Below, piece by piece: positions 18,464 through 30,094 of a stretch of 64,000 nt of DNA. The stretch is from positions 806,001 to 870,000 of the forward strand of contig JANCIK010000009.1 in the NCBI GenBank assembly GCA_028532985.1, written 5' to 3'. The stretch comes from Stropharia rugosoannulata (Eukaryota; Basidiomycota; Agaricomycetes; Agaricales; Strophariaceae). Under the pieces are notes generated by a model. It made no database searches. It saw only the letters and a list, made by a program, of their open reading frames with translations, and was not told the DNA's origin. A program made the translations under genes and the position numbers. Each line of letters opens with the position of its first letter. Position 1 is the stretch's first letter.

Positions 18464-21400
18464 TTACTTATTCAGTTTCCACATCCCGTCTCTCACGACT
18501 ACGAGGCCTTCTCTCCGCGCCGCTTCCATAAACGCCGACAGTTGTTCCACAGTCCGATCGTACCCAGGTGCGAACTTGAGCATCGTTTGGATACGATCGA
18601 TGGGAAGACTGCCCAAGTTCGTGAGCATGCCTTCGATAAACTAAAGATGGTGTTTAGTTTCTTAACATAAGCATATAAACGGCCAGCCCTGACCTTCCAG
18701 TACATCCGCATCTGTTCTGCCTGTTGGTCCTGTGGGTTAACAAGTGGCGGAGCTTCCTCGACAACGGGCACTACGAAAGAAAGAGAATAAGATAAGCATA
18801 ACTACGCAGGGCAGAGAAACATAAAGATGAACGAACCTAACACCCTAGGCTCGCGCACTCCGGCTTCTTCTGCCCTTTCTAGAAGAACGAACGTGTTCTC
18901 GGGATCTTCTTTGAGCACTCCATGGTCCACCCATGTAGATAGAGCCTTGATTGCTGCGCTCCGTGTCACTGAACCAGCGGCTGCCATGAGCTCCTCCAAA
19001 GTCCATGTGTCTAATAGCGTTAAGATAGTAAGATGCCATTACACCCCAGAATAAACCCAAAAGCATACCTTTCTGCGAAAACAGTTCAATGAACGCCGCC
19101 TCGAGCGGGGGGACGTCAACTTCCAGCGTCCGGTCCTCTAGTTCTATCTCCAGACGAACCGTCCCCAGATGAGGAAGCCATTTGAGCTTTTTGTCAGGTT
19201 TGAACACCTGGAACTCGCGTGCATAGTCTTCTTGCAATCTGGAAGTTCGTCCCCCTTAAGCACATGGCTTCAGATGCCATTTAAATAGATCGAAACTCAC
19301 TGTTGGAATTGCCCAGGGAGGACCATGTCGCTTGACTCCAGAGAGGGCCAGAAGTGCTTAGATATGATGGTAGGGTGCACCACGGACGCCTTCTGGGACT
19401 GCACATGCCCGTCGATCCGCTTCGAGTCGGTCATGTCCCGAAGCATGACTTCGCAGACCTGTAGTGCAGCTTCTCCGAATCGAATCTTCAAAATTTCGAT
19501 ATTCCTTCTCTGCAACCAAATCAGTATTGCTATTTATATACGACGGAAGTATTAAAAAGGTAATCACCTCTCGTTCAACTTTGTCCCCAGCATCCCCAAT
19601 GGCAAGCAGGCGCTGCGCCAACAGCACCTGCAGCTCCTTCACAAACAAATCCTTCGAGTCGTATATGCTTACCAAAGTGCTGATTACATCGCTCGGCTTG
19701 TTGGTCCTGAACTCTGCATCGCCAGAAATAAAACATACCGTCAGCATGAGCACACTGTTCTGTCAGGGCGGCACGCTTGTCACTCACCAGGCCCAGCATC
19801 AATCGGCTCCGGCTCCCAGTTCGGGTCGCTATAGTCCTCCAACTCGGGTTGCTGCAACGGTTGTACAGGCTCGCTTTCGTCTACAAGCGCGTCTCCCGAG
19901 TCGTCGTCTCCCACCAAGTTGGCCACGATGCTGCGGATTGTGTCCGGTCGCTCCCTAAAACACAAAAAACATAATACATAAATATCTCCCGCCCAATTGC
20001 GTTTGGGAGATGCAGAAAAGCTGTAAATAAAGAAAGGAAAACCCACCGCAAATAACGACGGATCGGATCTGCGACTTTAAAGAGCAGGACCCCTGGAGGG
20101 TCAATAATCCTCAGACATTTGATGGTTGCTACGTATTGTTGAAGGATCAGGCGTGTGTCAGCACCAGGGTGGAGTAGGCGCTTCGCATTTCTGACTGTGG
20201 CGTTAGCCTTTGTTATGTTTTGACAAGCAAGTGAAAATGACATACGCTTTTCTCAGTGCACTGACAAGATTAGTGCGCTGGTCCACCCGCTGGAGGCAGT
20301 CCCGCAAATCTTGCAAAGCACCCATGGAATCAGGAAAATCAATGATGATATCAAATATTTCCTTTGTCCTAGATGTGCGGTGAGCAACACATAGTCAGAA
20401 GATGGAGAAAGACGAACCGTAGGTCGCATAGCGTCTTGTTCACATGAAAGTCAAAGCGAGATCCAGGATTCTGGAGCAAGCTCTTGGCCTCCTCCGCTGT
20501 GAAATCATCAGCTGCATGAATGAATTCGGATGAGGAAGCATATCATACGCGTTGATGCGCCGCGCGCATAGACATGCACCATCCATGGCACAACATTATT
20601 CGTCATCCATATCCGCAGTTCGTCTACCATCGGATGTGCCCACTCCCCAGCGCATGTCGTGAGTACATGCTGCTCTATGCGCTCATACGCGACACTAGCA
20701 ATCGCGCTCTCATAGCGCTCCAAAAAGCCGAGCACCTCGAACTGCTCCCATATCTCGTGGTTCGCCGCTGGATCGTAGCGCGGTGACTGGGCCATCGCTT
20801 CGTCGGTGCTTGCATCTGGGTCTGCAGCCGCCTCGGATGGGCCAAAGAGGGAAGAGCACAGTGCTTTGAAGCCTACTGCGAAGGAAGGTGGGAGGGTGGA
20901 GAACAAGTGGGTGTGGAAGCTAAGGGTATACGAGCCGAAGAGTGTGGCCCCGAATCTAGGAAATTCCGAATGGTTTAGGTAAACTCAGGACGCGTTATGA
21001 GAGTGGGCTCACTCAGGCGGGGGTGCCCAGGCCCTATACCAGAGCATCAGACGCGCAACTAGTACTTTCAGGTGATCCGTCGACTGATCTGCCTGGTTGG
21101 GATGTCAGATAATCATAATTCCAACATGCCAATACTCGTAACGCACCTCATATGCGCGCATACAGTGGTTTATCTCCCTCTCCACAAGATAGAATTTGCC
21201 TCGCATCTCCTCTATATCCATTAAGGTTGTTTAGTTGGCATACAATGGCAAATTTGCAAACATACCGAGGAAACATTCAAGTAACGCAGGTAGTTTGCGC
21301 CTGTGGCTAACCAGTGCAAAGGCAGGGCGCGCGCGATCTATATCTCTGCCTATCAGAGATGTCTCATGAATATAGTCACTGGCAGACAAACTGGTTTGTG

Positions 21401-21646
21401 TCACCGTAAGGCTTTCCTCCCTGGTCATAGGCAACGGTGTTGATGTCGATGGGATGTAGGTATTCTAGCGAGACAGCCCATGCCTTCAGAGCTTATGAGT
21501 GGAAGTCGTTAAGAAGTATGCATCATGCCTATGCTTACCTCGCTAAATGACATCAAGCCGGATATTCCAGGTGTATCACCGTTTAGCCGCTGAAAAGACT
21601 CCTGCCATTTCGCTGCTATTTGAGATCGCAGTGCCTCTGTAGCCAT
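18464..21646 (-). CDS. APC2: Anaphase-promoting complex subunit 2 (cullin)
   Basis: Predicted 779-residue APC2, the cullin scaffold that holds the RING subunit APC11 in the anaphase-promoting complex and so drives mitotic exit. Fifteen exons fit in frame: 21646-21539, 21464-21266, 21211-21147, 21092-21013, 20955-20549, 20511-20418, 20368-20246, 20190-20047, 19954-19788, 19713-19568, 19509-19301, 19238-19069, 19010-18837, 18770-18694 and 18640-18464. Diagnostic cullin-homology motifs are LVSIYDSKDLFVKELQVLLA (about residue 473), LKIRFGEAALQVCEVMLRDM and DSKRID (about 517-541). The C-terminal winged helix is present (FIEGMLTNLGSLPIDRIQTM, ending VVVRDGMWKLNK). Length agrees with fungal APC2. 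No truncation or frameshift is seen. Confidence 0.93.
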
Positions 21647-21749
21647 TTGGTGTCCCGTCGCGGAGGGAAAGCTTGTGTCTAGTAATGGCCCAGTGTGCTA
21701 GTGTACCTGTTTCGCGTACTCTTTGTGTCTGTGGGCTGCAGGGGAGTTA

Positions 21750-21774
21750 GAAAGTTCCTTTACAAGGAACTTTC
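21750..21774. repeat. 11-bp inverted repeat upstream of APC2
   Basis: GAAAGTTCCTT and AAGGAACTTTC are perfect reverse complements separated by 3 nt, about 100 bp before the APC2 start codon. It contains GAA/TTC blocks as in heat-shock elements, but the spacing is not the standard one. Confidence 0.6.
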
Positions 21775-21884
21775 AAGGAGTTGGTGTTGAAAGTAGAGAG
21801 TAAAGCGTGTTCGTTAATTTATCACGTGATTTGATTGCATCGCGCGTTCTTCTCACGCTCAAGAGTCGCGTCAACGTTTGGTCA

Positions 21885-22867
21885 GCGTACCAACAGCGTA
21901 AGGTAGACGACTTTCATATATGACAAACGTCACGTGAGGTTACTTCTTGTGACATCCCTGCCCAAATTTAGAAATTAATCAACGGCGATACCATGGAAGC
22001 TATCTCTCGCTATAATTTTTGCAATATTGTTATTGTTCTAGGCTAGTTACTATAGATAAAGTGTAAATGAATGTATTTCCAAAAAATTGGAGAGGACAAC
22101 GCGGTTTTGAGTGAGCCTTTGTCATTTTAAGATATCACCTTGATATTGTGTCAGATCTCACGATAACCAAATGATGACTGTCGCAGGGTTCCCATGAATG
22201 TCGAGAATGGCTTTGTTTAAACTACTACATGAAAACGCGGTACATACTACGTGGTGCAAACATGGTGTCAAATAATTCCTATCTTGTCCACTTCCTCCAT
22301 GAATCAATAATCCCAGGAGGGAGGACACGATGACCTCTGTACTTCCTTGCTGCCCACCCTGCTTGCCGCCCATTTAATCCATGTTCATAAGCATTCATAA
22401 ATCGGCGAGAGCGCATTGAAAATTTGCGCATAGACTTCAAAGGAACAGCGTCAATTTTGCTTTCTTGGCCGTGTGACCCTCCATATATCCTCTTCCATTC
22501 TCGGCACTGGCTCTCGCTGCTTTCCATTTAAGAGGCATTTAGAGGCATTTAGAATTGACGTGTTTAATGCATTTTTGGGGATTCTTGACGCGTAATTTGG
22601 ATATGGAAATGTCAGATAGGGTACTATTTTGGTATTTTGCCTTCTTCTCCACGAAAACATCATATTTGGGCAAGAATTCTGTTGGACTACGTGTCAAAAG
22701 TATATATCTACGTGAACTAGGTTCTTTTAGAGGTGCAAGGATGACGGGGCAGCTAAAAAAGGCCATTTCTTTGTTGATTAGCGCGAAACTTCCTAATCCA
22801 GAGTTGTCACGCTAGATCATGTGACGTTTGTCGCATATGAAAGTCGTCTACCTTACTGTTGGCGTAC
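21885..22867. mobile_element. Non-autonomous TIR transposon with 6-bp target duplication
   Basis: The left end CAACAGCGTAAGGTAGACGA (21,891) and the inverted right end (22,861, reading CAACAGTAAGGTAGACGA) open matching terminal inverted repeats of about 45-47 bp, 21,891-21,937 and 22,817-22,861. They differ by a 2-nt indel and a few substitutions. The element of 971 bp is flanked on both sides by GCGTAC (21,885-21,890 and 22,862-22,867), a perfect target-site duplication. No transposase-like frame lies inside, so it is a MITE-like derivative needing an enzyme from elsewhere. The superfamily cannot be fixed from end sequence and duplication length alone. It lies about 240 bp upstream of APC2. 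Confidence 0.82.
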
Positions 22868-25043
22868 TTTGTACTGACTTGCGATCAACCATGTTTGAAC
22901 CAAGATTCGATAGTACATAGCATATTGTAAAGACTTCAAATTTCAAACTTCAGGTCTATATACATAAATATGCCAGATCATATTTTTAGAACTATGTTGT
23001 TCTCCCTTCACTTATTGTCAGCACGCCCTTCTTATCACAGCATTATCCACTCTTGGAATCTTCAATAGGCCTGGATAAAGGTTGCACTCAAGTTCTCTCC
23101 CTTCTTCATGAACGCATGTGAATTAAAGCCATCTGATCCGTGCTACTCTAAGCGTCTGCTTCCGCGAAATAATTTGGCCATAATTATGGACGCGAGTAAC
23201 GCTAAACTCTTTTCAGTCATTTATCCATTTCCGGCTCCTCTCCGTGATGTACATATCGCATAACTGATCGCTTGCCTCTACGTAAGTTGTACATCACAAA
23301 AAGAAGATAAGAAATGAGGAAAAGAAATATAGCGCGTGGGCTAGCGGGCCCAGACGTTTCCACTCGACGACTCGCAGCGGTCGTATGCCGCGTAGCGCCT
23401 GCGGTCGGCTTCCGCAGTTATTCTCGTCTCGTTTCTGGCAGATTAACCCAAGATGAACGGCTAGAAGAGATGGTGGCATATTAGACTGGTTAGTCGGGCA
23501 AGCCTAGCACTCTAGGCGATGCATCTGACATGAGCTTTCATGGGCCAAGATGCCGTCCGCAATGCTATCCAAGCGACGTCTGGTATGTACCTAGCTCGAC
23601 TATGGATGACATATCCGGCCATTCATGGAACCAGCTGACCGGTAGACATACTTATCTTTATTTTACATTTCAGAATAATGCCTCGAACTTATCTATATTT
23701 GAACTTCTGTCATTAATTCAAGAGCGCTCTGACATTAAATCCCTCAGTTGAGTATGCTTTTACTGACTATCATCTAAACTATAACTTGTACAACCAGTGG
23801 TTATGCTGTTTCTCTTGTCTTATCAAGAAGCTTTCGAGTAGATGCAGAGACAGCTTTCAGAGCGATATGTAGTAATGACTTGAACACGTTGTGAACACGT
23901 TCAAGCTGTGGCATAGAACATGGGAAATATGAGAAATAGGCGACTACACAATAAATCTCAGGCTGGCGAAAGGTGGCATAAACGGTCCATAAGTGGAATC
24001 TCCATCAACATATGTCGTCGATCCGAGCGCCGACAGGTCTTCCATAAAGACGGTAGAACGTCATGTCGAAGATGAGAGCGTCAATGGGTGTGCCGTTCCT
24101 CACATGTGAAAGATGTTCAAAGGCGGAAAGCGTCGCGCATGGTGGTGGGATTTGCATATTGTTAGGTAGAGTATCTACCTTGAAAAAGAAAACGGCGTCC
24201 CATGACGTAGGTGAAACACTACCTTAACACGAATTCCCTTGCGACGGGCGCTTTTCCATAGACAGCTCCCATTGGCAGACACGCGCAGCTCTGTGATTTG
24301 GTAGCGCAGTAGCAAATAGCAATGCCTCGGGAACTGCAAAGATGCCCAGACTCTCACACCTGTCCCAAGCGCAGTGGACGCGCATATGACATGTCCAATG
24401 TGCTCCCCTTGAATACACAGTCCCCAGTTAAGTGGTGAAGCTTGAAGGACGGAATTGATATGTGGGCTCATTAACGGCGGACAGATTGCTGTCTCGCAGC
24501 CCTTTTTGCTGAATACATATCCGACTGATGGGATATGTTGAGAACGCGCATAGAAAGCCGACATGCAGTGCCTACATGTGTGCAAGCTGGACCACGGCAA
24601 AACTCAAGTTGTCCTCGACTGCTCACAAGGAGGCATTCTTTTAAGACAAAAGGCGTGAGCCTTCTTGGAGGCCTTGTGGTATGCCGGTTCTGTGCACAAG
24701 GGCCGTTAAATGAATCAGGAGTGGAGTGAGAGGGACCTGCAGGGTATCCAGGCGGCAACTTCCCACCTTGCGTTGACTTGTCCCCCATTTGGTCTAGTCT
24801 CGGAAATATGTCTCTTTCCCATACCACGTTCTCTCGGCAGGTTTTGACTGCAGTATGTTTATTAACAGAACGATGCCCTCCCAGCTCTGTTTCTCCTTTA
24901 TTTCCGCCACACGCTCTATGCATACGCCCGGGGCCATCCATTATCCTTGAGAATCCTCTACCAAAAGCTCTGCGTCTTATCAGACACTCCACACTCGTTC
25001 ACTTGTATCTTCTGCTCTCTGTCTCTCCGTTCTTCTGCTCGGT
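22868..25043. other. Gene-poor region
   Basis: No supported gene. Open frames on the minus strand at 24.2-25.0 kb have no family resemblance or splice-compatible neighbours. The last 300 bp or so are the upstream region of the SH3 membrane-protein gene. Confidence 0.4.
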
Positions 25044-27080
25044 ATGCGCATCGAGAATCGACATACGGCGCTTGCTCGTTCTCTTGATCCAACCCATGTT
25101 CAACCGCGCGATCCTTCCCTCATAAACCTCCCTCTCCCACTTCCAGCGATACCCATCTTACAGCCTGTGCTAACTCTTCTGGTCGGTGGGACATCTCCGT
25201 CACCCAGTACTCAACCAGCACCACCCCCAGCGTCGACCCCAGCAGCCCCAACATCGGCCGCGCCCCCAGCCTCGTCGCCCCCCAGCGGCGGAGGTTCCAC
25301 TGGAGGCGGCTCTACTGGAGGCGGCTCAACAGGCGGCGGCTCAACAGGTGGAGGATCGACTGGCGGGGAATCACCACCCAGCGGCAACCCATCTAGCGGC
25401 AACCCAACCAGTGGAGGGACGCCGCCATCAGGTTCGGACCCAAATGGCGGATCACCAAGCTCACCAGGGACCTCACCATCGGGAGGCGAGCCTACTTTCC
25501 CTGCAGGTTCGTCTCCTTCGTCAACGGAATCCACCGCGCCCTCAGGTTCAGCCACCCCGAGCGACCCCAACAAAGGAGATACGCCTTCAGGCGGCTCCTC
25601 TTCTACCGATACCGCAGGCTCCCCAGGTTCCACCATCAACCTCTCGAGCTCGGGACAGGGCGGTGGGGGTGACTCCTCGAATGGCGGAGACGGAGCCCCA
25701 GTAGCTAACGCCGGTGCGTTACCGAGTACGGAGAGCCAACATGGTAGCGCTTCTTCTCCGACCAGGGGATCGTCATCTGGTACTCCTTCCATTGGTCCCA
25801 ATGGCCTTCCTGTCCCCAGCGGTTCTTCCGGGGGCGGATCCAGTGGCGGGGGAGATGGTGGAACCAACACCACGGGCGCCGCATCTAGCAAACCTCACAA
25901 CTCTACAGGCATAATCGTAGGAGTAATCATTGCGGTCCTTTTCATTTTCCTGGGGATTCTCATCCTTGGCCGCCGCCGCCAACGCGCGCGTCGGGAGGCA
26001 CGACGCCAGAACTGGTGGTTCGCGCGCAGGCCGACGTCGCAGACATACGGCGACCGCGAAGCTGAAAAGGGCGCCTCAGCGGAAGCGCTCAACCAGGGCC
26101 AGGGCGGCAGCGGCACACAGAGCGTGCGCAGCAGCTTTGCGACGACATACGACCATTCGCACTCTCCTGTCGCGGGCAACTTTGGTATTCCGCCATTGCC
26201 CCCTATGGCAGAGGTAGGGCGCTCAGACGGTACGGCGCCTACGCTCCTCATCGACGTTGGCGCGGCTGCTGGTGCGGCGCAGCACGAAACTGCGCGGTTC
26301 TCCATTGGCAGCGAGGGGTCTGGGCACTCCCAGTACCTTGTCGTTACCCATCGGGACAGCGCGCACACCGGGGAAATGGGCACTACGCCTATGTCCGTCC
26401 GGCCGTTCTCGCCCTCGGAATCATTCGCGTTCCCTAAGCCGCCCGACCAAGCGAGTGAGCGCAATTCGGCTTATTCGCGCCCTGACAGCATTGCGGTCGC
26501 GAGTATAATAGCAAACAGTGCTAAAAGTCCAGTGGCTTCGACATATGGGTCGCACTCTTCCATCATCCCGCCCATCCCTCCCGCGCCCACGTTCCCACCA
26601 CCCGTGCTGGTAATGCCGAACCCGTTCGGCGCGGACCCAGTCCCCTTCCCCTCCCCTTCTAACCCATTCTCGGATCCTAGCACTAGCACCAACAATCCAA
26701 CTTCCACCATCACCACCAACAATCCATTCGCTGACCCACAAGCTGCGCCCGTCCGGCCAGCCACGGACTTGACCCCTGGAGACTTTGCTGACATAGAATA
26801 TATCAAGCGGCCCTTCCACCCAAATCTCGCTGACGAGATCCGCGTCGAGCCTGATGACGCTGTGCGCGTGCTGCAGACCTTCGACGACGGATGGGCTGTC
26901 GTCGAGCTTGTCGAGCGCGCAGAGGGCAACGAGGGCGTCGGCGTGAAAGGTCTCATCCCGCTCGACTGTCTCCGCGAGCCCGGGCAGCCTCTGCCCGCGT
27001 TCTTCGCAGCAAAACGCGTCAGCAGCTACAGCGTCGAGTCGGGCTCGAGTGAGAGCCCGTTCGCGTTCAACGCGTTCTAA
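25044..27080 (+). CDS. Fus1-like single-pass membrane protein with SH3 domain
   Basis: Predicted 678-residue surface protein. The ectodomain is Ser/Gly/Pro/Thr-rich with five perfect GGGST units. One transmembrane helix at about residues 287-308 (IIVGVIIAVLFIFLGILILG) is followed by a very basic stop-transfer. The cytosolic part is disordered, carries three NPF motifs (about residues 526-562) and ends in an SH3 domain (DIEYIKRPFHPNLADEIRVE, DDGWAVVELVE, VKGLIPLDCL). This layout resembles yeast Fus1 and related polarity or fusion adaptors. NPF motifs are known ligands of endocytic EH domains. The start is uncertain: a donor/acceptor-like pair (25,042 and 25,146) could remove the first part and join an upstream hydrophobic segment that would make a better signal peptide, but I found no ATG for that version. 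Confidence 0.75.
   Translation: MRIENRHTALARSLDPTHVQPRDPSLINLPLPLPAIPILQPVLTLLVGGTSPSPSTQPAPPPASTPAAPTSAAPPASSPPSGGGSTGGGSTGGGSTGGGSTGGGSTGGESPPSGNPSSGNPTSGGTPPSGSDPNGGSPSSPGTSPSGGEPTFPAGSSPSSTESTAPSGSATPSDPNKGDTPSGGSSSTDTAGSPGSTINLSSSGQGGGGDSSNGGDGAPVANAGALPSTESQHGSASSPTRGSSSGTPSIGPNGLPVPSGSSGGGSSGGGDGGTNTTGAASSKPHNSTGIIVGVIIAVLFIFLGILILGRRRQRARREARRQNWWFARRPTSQTYGDREAEKGASAEALNQGQGGSGTQSVRSSFATTYDHSHSPVAGNFGIPPLPPMAEVGRSDGTAPTLLIDVGAAAGAAQHETARFSIGSEGSGHSQYLVVTHRDSAHTGEMGTTPMSVRPFSPSESFAFPKPPDQASERNSAYSRPDSIAVASIIANSAKSPVASTYGSHSSIIPPIPPAPTFPPPVLVMPNPFGADPVPFPSPSNPFSDPSTSTNNPTSTITTNNPFADPQAAPVRPATDLTPGDFADIEYIKRPFHPNLADEIRVEPDDAVRVLQTFDDGWAVVELVERAEGNEGVGVKGLIPLDCLREPGQPLPAFFAAKRVSSYSVESGSSESPFAFNAF
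25287..25361 (+). repeat. Five 15-bp units encoding GGGST
   Basis: In-frame minisatellite inside the ectodomain of the SH3 membrane protein. Units differ only at third codon positions, so the protein repeat is preserved. Confidence 0.9.
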
Positions 27081-28332
27081 TTTTTCTCTTTCACTTTCCC
27101 ATCGTATCTCTGGCAATCTGGTGTAGAAACGTCGCCGTTCTCCGCGGTGGAGCGTGTTGTATCCATGTCAAACCCGTGTACTCGTGCGCTGATCTGTCCA
27201 TATGCCTAGGTATCCGATTCGGCGAGTCCGTTGTTGTTTTATTTTTTTATACCCTGATTTATGTGCCACCATGTATCGACTATGCTCCCGTCATACAAGC
27301 ACTCCTGTTGCCCCTCGCTACATTCCCGACCCTTCTCACCTCCTTTCGAGAGTTGTGGGTAGCCGAAGGGTCAACCATTTTTAACCATTATATATATCTA
27401 TACATATTCTGTAAAACCGGCTTTATGGGTCGGCATTATTCGTATAAGCTTCAGATATATCAGTATAAAAGAACTTCCCGATGTACTTTATACTAGACAA
27501 TACTTGGAGCGTGTCCCCTTCTGCCATCGTATCTTACTCTGCATAGACACAAAAGACGCTCCAATCTGTTTGTATCACATCATAAAAATTCATTGGTAGA
27601 AAATCTTGACAGGTCTTGACGTGGCTGAATGATGCAGATGTGAAGATTGCCTTCCGATCTTTGTCTGTTGTTGTGGTCTCTATATAGGCCGATTTCCCAG
27701 GACTCATACCAAACGCGTTGCAACTTGCATTCTCTTCGTGATTCTGTAGATGTGGCATCGCCTTGATTGGACACTGCTGCGGTGAAACGCATAGGCCTCA
27801 GAAGCAAGTTCATAGAAGCTACTATGTATGTAGAAAAGTACCAATTGGCCGTTTCTTTAGAAATAGACAGCCGATACGTATACATAGTTTGAATGTGTAG
27901 GTAAGTCAACCGCATCACCGCCATGCCCAGGAGAATGTGGTACATATGGCAAAATTCAAAATTCAGACAACTCTAATCGGCGCTTGCGCCGGTGGCATCG
28001 AGCAGCAATATACCGTTAAGTACGCGTCACCCACCCACGCCAATACCGAATGGATATGGCCCGCCACCCTGCGATGAGCTCATCGGTATGTACATACATA
28101 GTATGTATATACGCGACCGCAGTTAGTGCCTGGTTGGTCCTTGGCGGAGGATGGCGAGGCGGGGTTGGTGTGGACTTTGTCGGAGGAGGCCGTGGAGGTT
28201 GCCTAACATTCCATTCAACAAACCGCCACGTAGCAAAATGGAGGCTCAAGGCACATATTCGCCGTAAAGCAATGGGCAGCGGACTCCATGTTCTTTGCTG
28301 AAAAGAGCTCCGCATCGCTCATATAATCCTTT

Positions 28333-28368
28333 GAGTATGTAATTCAGTCAGAGTATGTAATTCAGTCA
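28333..28368 (+). repeat. 18-bp tandem duplication
   Basis: GAGTATGTAATTCAGTCA occurs twice in direct, contiguous order. Confidence 0.9.
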
Positions 28369-28991
28369 TTGTTGAAAGTCATTGCGTAACTTGTCATATG
28401 TAGGCAAGAAGTGAGCATTCGAGCAGTGCGGGACCAAGCATTTCCTGTTAAACGCCAGAAGACCGACGGAAACTAGTGGCACTTATAGCTGCGCAGTGTT
28501 TATACACTTAACTAGTTCTTAACTGTACTCCAATGCCTAGTTTCGATCGGTGCCGATTGCACCAGCATTACTATAACGGTTCCACCAAGGATGCCCTTCT
28601 GGTGCGAACGACAGTCTCAAATAGCCCTGCTAGAAGCTTAACTAAGATTTCGTTGATGCAATGGAATACGGACGATAATCACACCATACCTGCTAGTAGG
28701 GGTTTCCTGCTAAGCTTATACTATATCGTTATTGTTTCGTTATTGTGGTTTACTTGAGTGAATAGGCTGACATTTGAATGCGTAAATCAAAGCAAAACTA
28801 GGAGGTTGGAGCGTGCACCAATAATCTCCGCAGTCTTAAGCCAATGGTAATATAATTCCTTATGTGAATCAACTTCCGAGGAGCAGGTTTTATGTACATA
28901 GCACAGCTCAAGAATCTTGGTTGAGCAGATTATAATAGTGCGCGTGCGGCGTCTGGTTGCATGATGAACCTAGACCTGGCATCGGTTTTGT

Positions 28992-29029
28992 GAACTTTGA
29001 AGTTGGACGTGAATTGAAATTCAAAGTTC
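28992..29029. repeat. 10-bp inverted repeat
   Basis: GAACTTTGAA (28,992-29,001) and TTCAAAGTTC (29,020-29,029) are perfect reverse complements separated by 18 nt. Confidence 0.7.
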
Positions 29030-29369
29030 GGGCCCGTTCTGGAGCGTCAAATTCGTAGCATCTTATCCAAGCAGGCAGTTAAAGCGACGTATGACTTGAG
29101 GTTGAGCGGAGGAAGAAAAAAGCAAGAGGTCACTGTGATGAGAGTTACGTCTGTGACGACGCGTAGTGGAAATCACGAGGTGGCTATGTCTACAAAGTCA
29201 CATCACGTGGCAAATCACCGCTTACATAACATTTGCTACTCTCACAATGCTCACCTTGCTTACCACTTGTTCACCGCCATTTGACCGCCATCACTGATTC
29301 TTCAAAGCATAGTCTCATATAAACTTGTGACCATTCAAATTCACCCATGCGTAGAACTTGATTGAACCT

Positions 29370-29465
29370 ATGACAACATCGGTGAAGCCTTCAACTGTCT
29401 CGACTCTCAACAGTATCATATTCATCATTATTCTTGCATTGATCTTGCATGGAATGGGCATGTAA
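29370..29465 (+). CDS. Possible 31-residue single-helix peptide
   Basis: ATG-initiated ORF encoding a Ser/Thr-rich start and a strongly hydrophobic stretch (SIIFIIILALILHGMGM). After its TAA the same frame stays open for 43 more sense codons (to 29,597), with a protein-like composition. No known family. It may be chance. Confidence 0.2.
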   Translation: MTTSVKPSTVSTLNSIIFIIILALILHGMGM

Positions 29466-30094
29466 TCTTTTTACGACTTGGAGCCATACAACTCGGAAGT
29501 CGTGTCCTTCGTCATCCCTCATACCCACATTAGTCTTCATCTTGGAGCCTTCAAGGAAATGCGCAGTCGCCCCACGTTCTCCGTACACAATCTTTGATGC
29601 TTATATGGCAGGAAATATCGCGCTTTTAGCTTATACCCACGGAGCTTCTGTGCGAAAGTCCAATCGCCATCCAGGTTCACACGAAAGCGCGAGGTGAGGC
29701 ACGTCTTTTGCTTTTCAGGGACCTTAGGTGGATACGTTTACGGGCCGTGTACGCTCGAAGAAGACAATGTTAATGCAAAGAAGCCTACAACGAGGTATGT
29801 CCGCCTTTCTGTTTCCGACATATTTTCAAGATATCTAAATTTGCACTCAGAAGCTATGTCATATGATATCCCATACTCCTTCGATGACCGTTAATCATTA
29901 CAACATAACTTGCATCTACTTCTACTTATTCAAGTATTCACTCATGTCTATGAGAGTATGTGAATTTCCTACCCAAAAGTTTCTCTCTAAAAAGCAGTAA
30001 TTAACCAAGGTTTATTTTAGCCCTGTAGATTCTGGAATAAAAGGCGATTACTCTCATGTAGAAGGAGGACTTTACAGTGCCTTCAGCGACGACC

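Larger units (their letters stand above)
27081..30094. other. Gene-poor region
   Basis: About 3 kb without a supported multi-exon gene. It contains small repeats at 28,333 and 28,992 and a possible 31-residue hydrophobic peptide at 29,370, listed separately. The last few hundred bases should include the carboxylesterase promoter. Confidence 0.4.

Noticed and set aside
24471..24992. 173-residue minus-strand frame in the 22.9-25 kb desert
   Set aside because: No family pattern, no plausible flanking exons, and composition like translated non-coding DNA.
25211..25891. 226-residue acidic Pro/Glu-rich frame on the minus strand
   Set aside because: It is the antisense of the Gly/Ser repeat ectodomain, open only because of low-complexity GC-rich codons.
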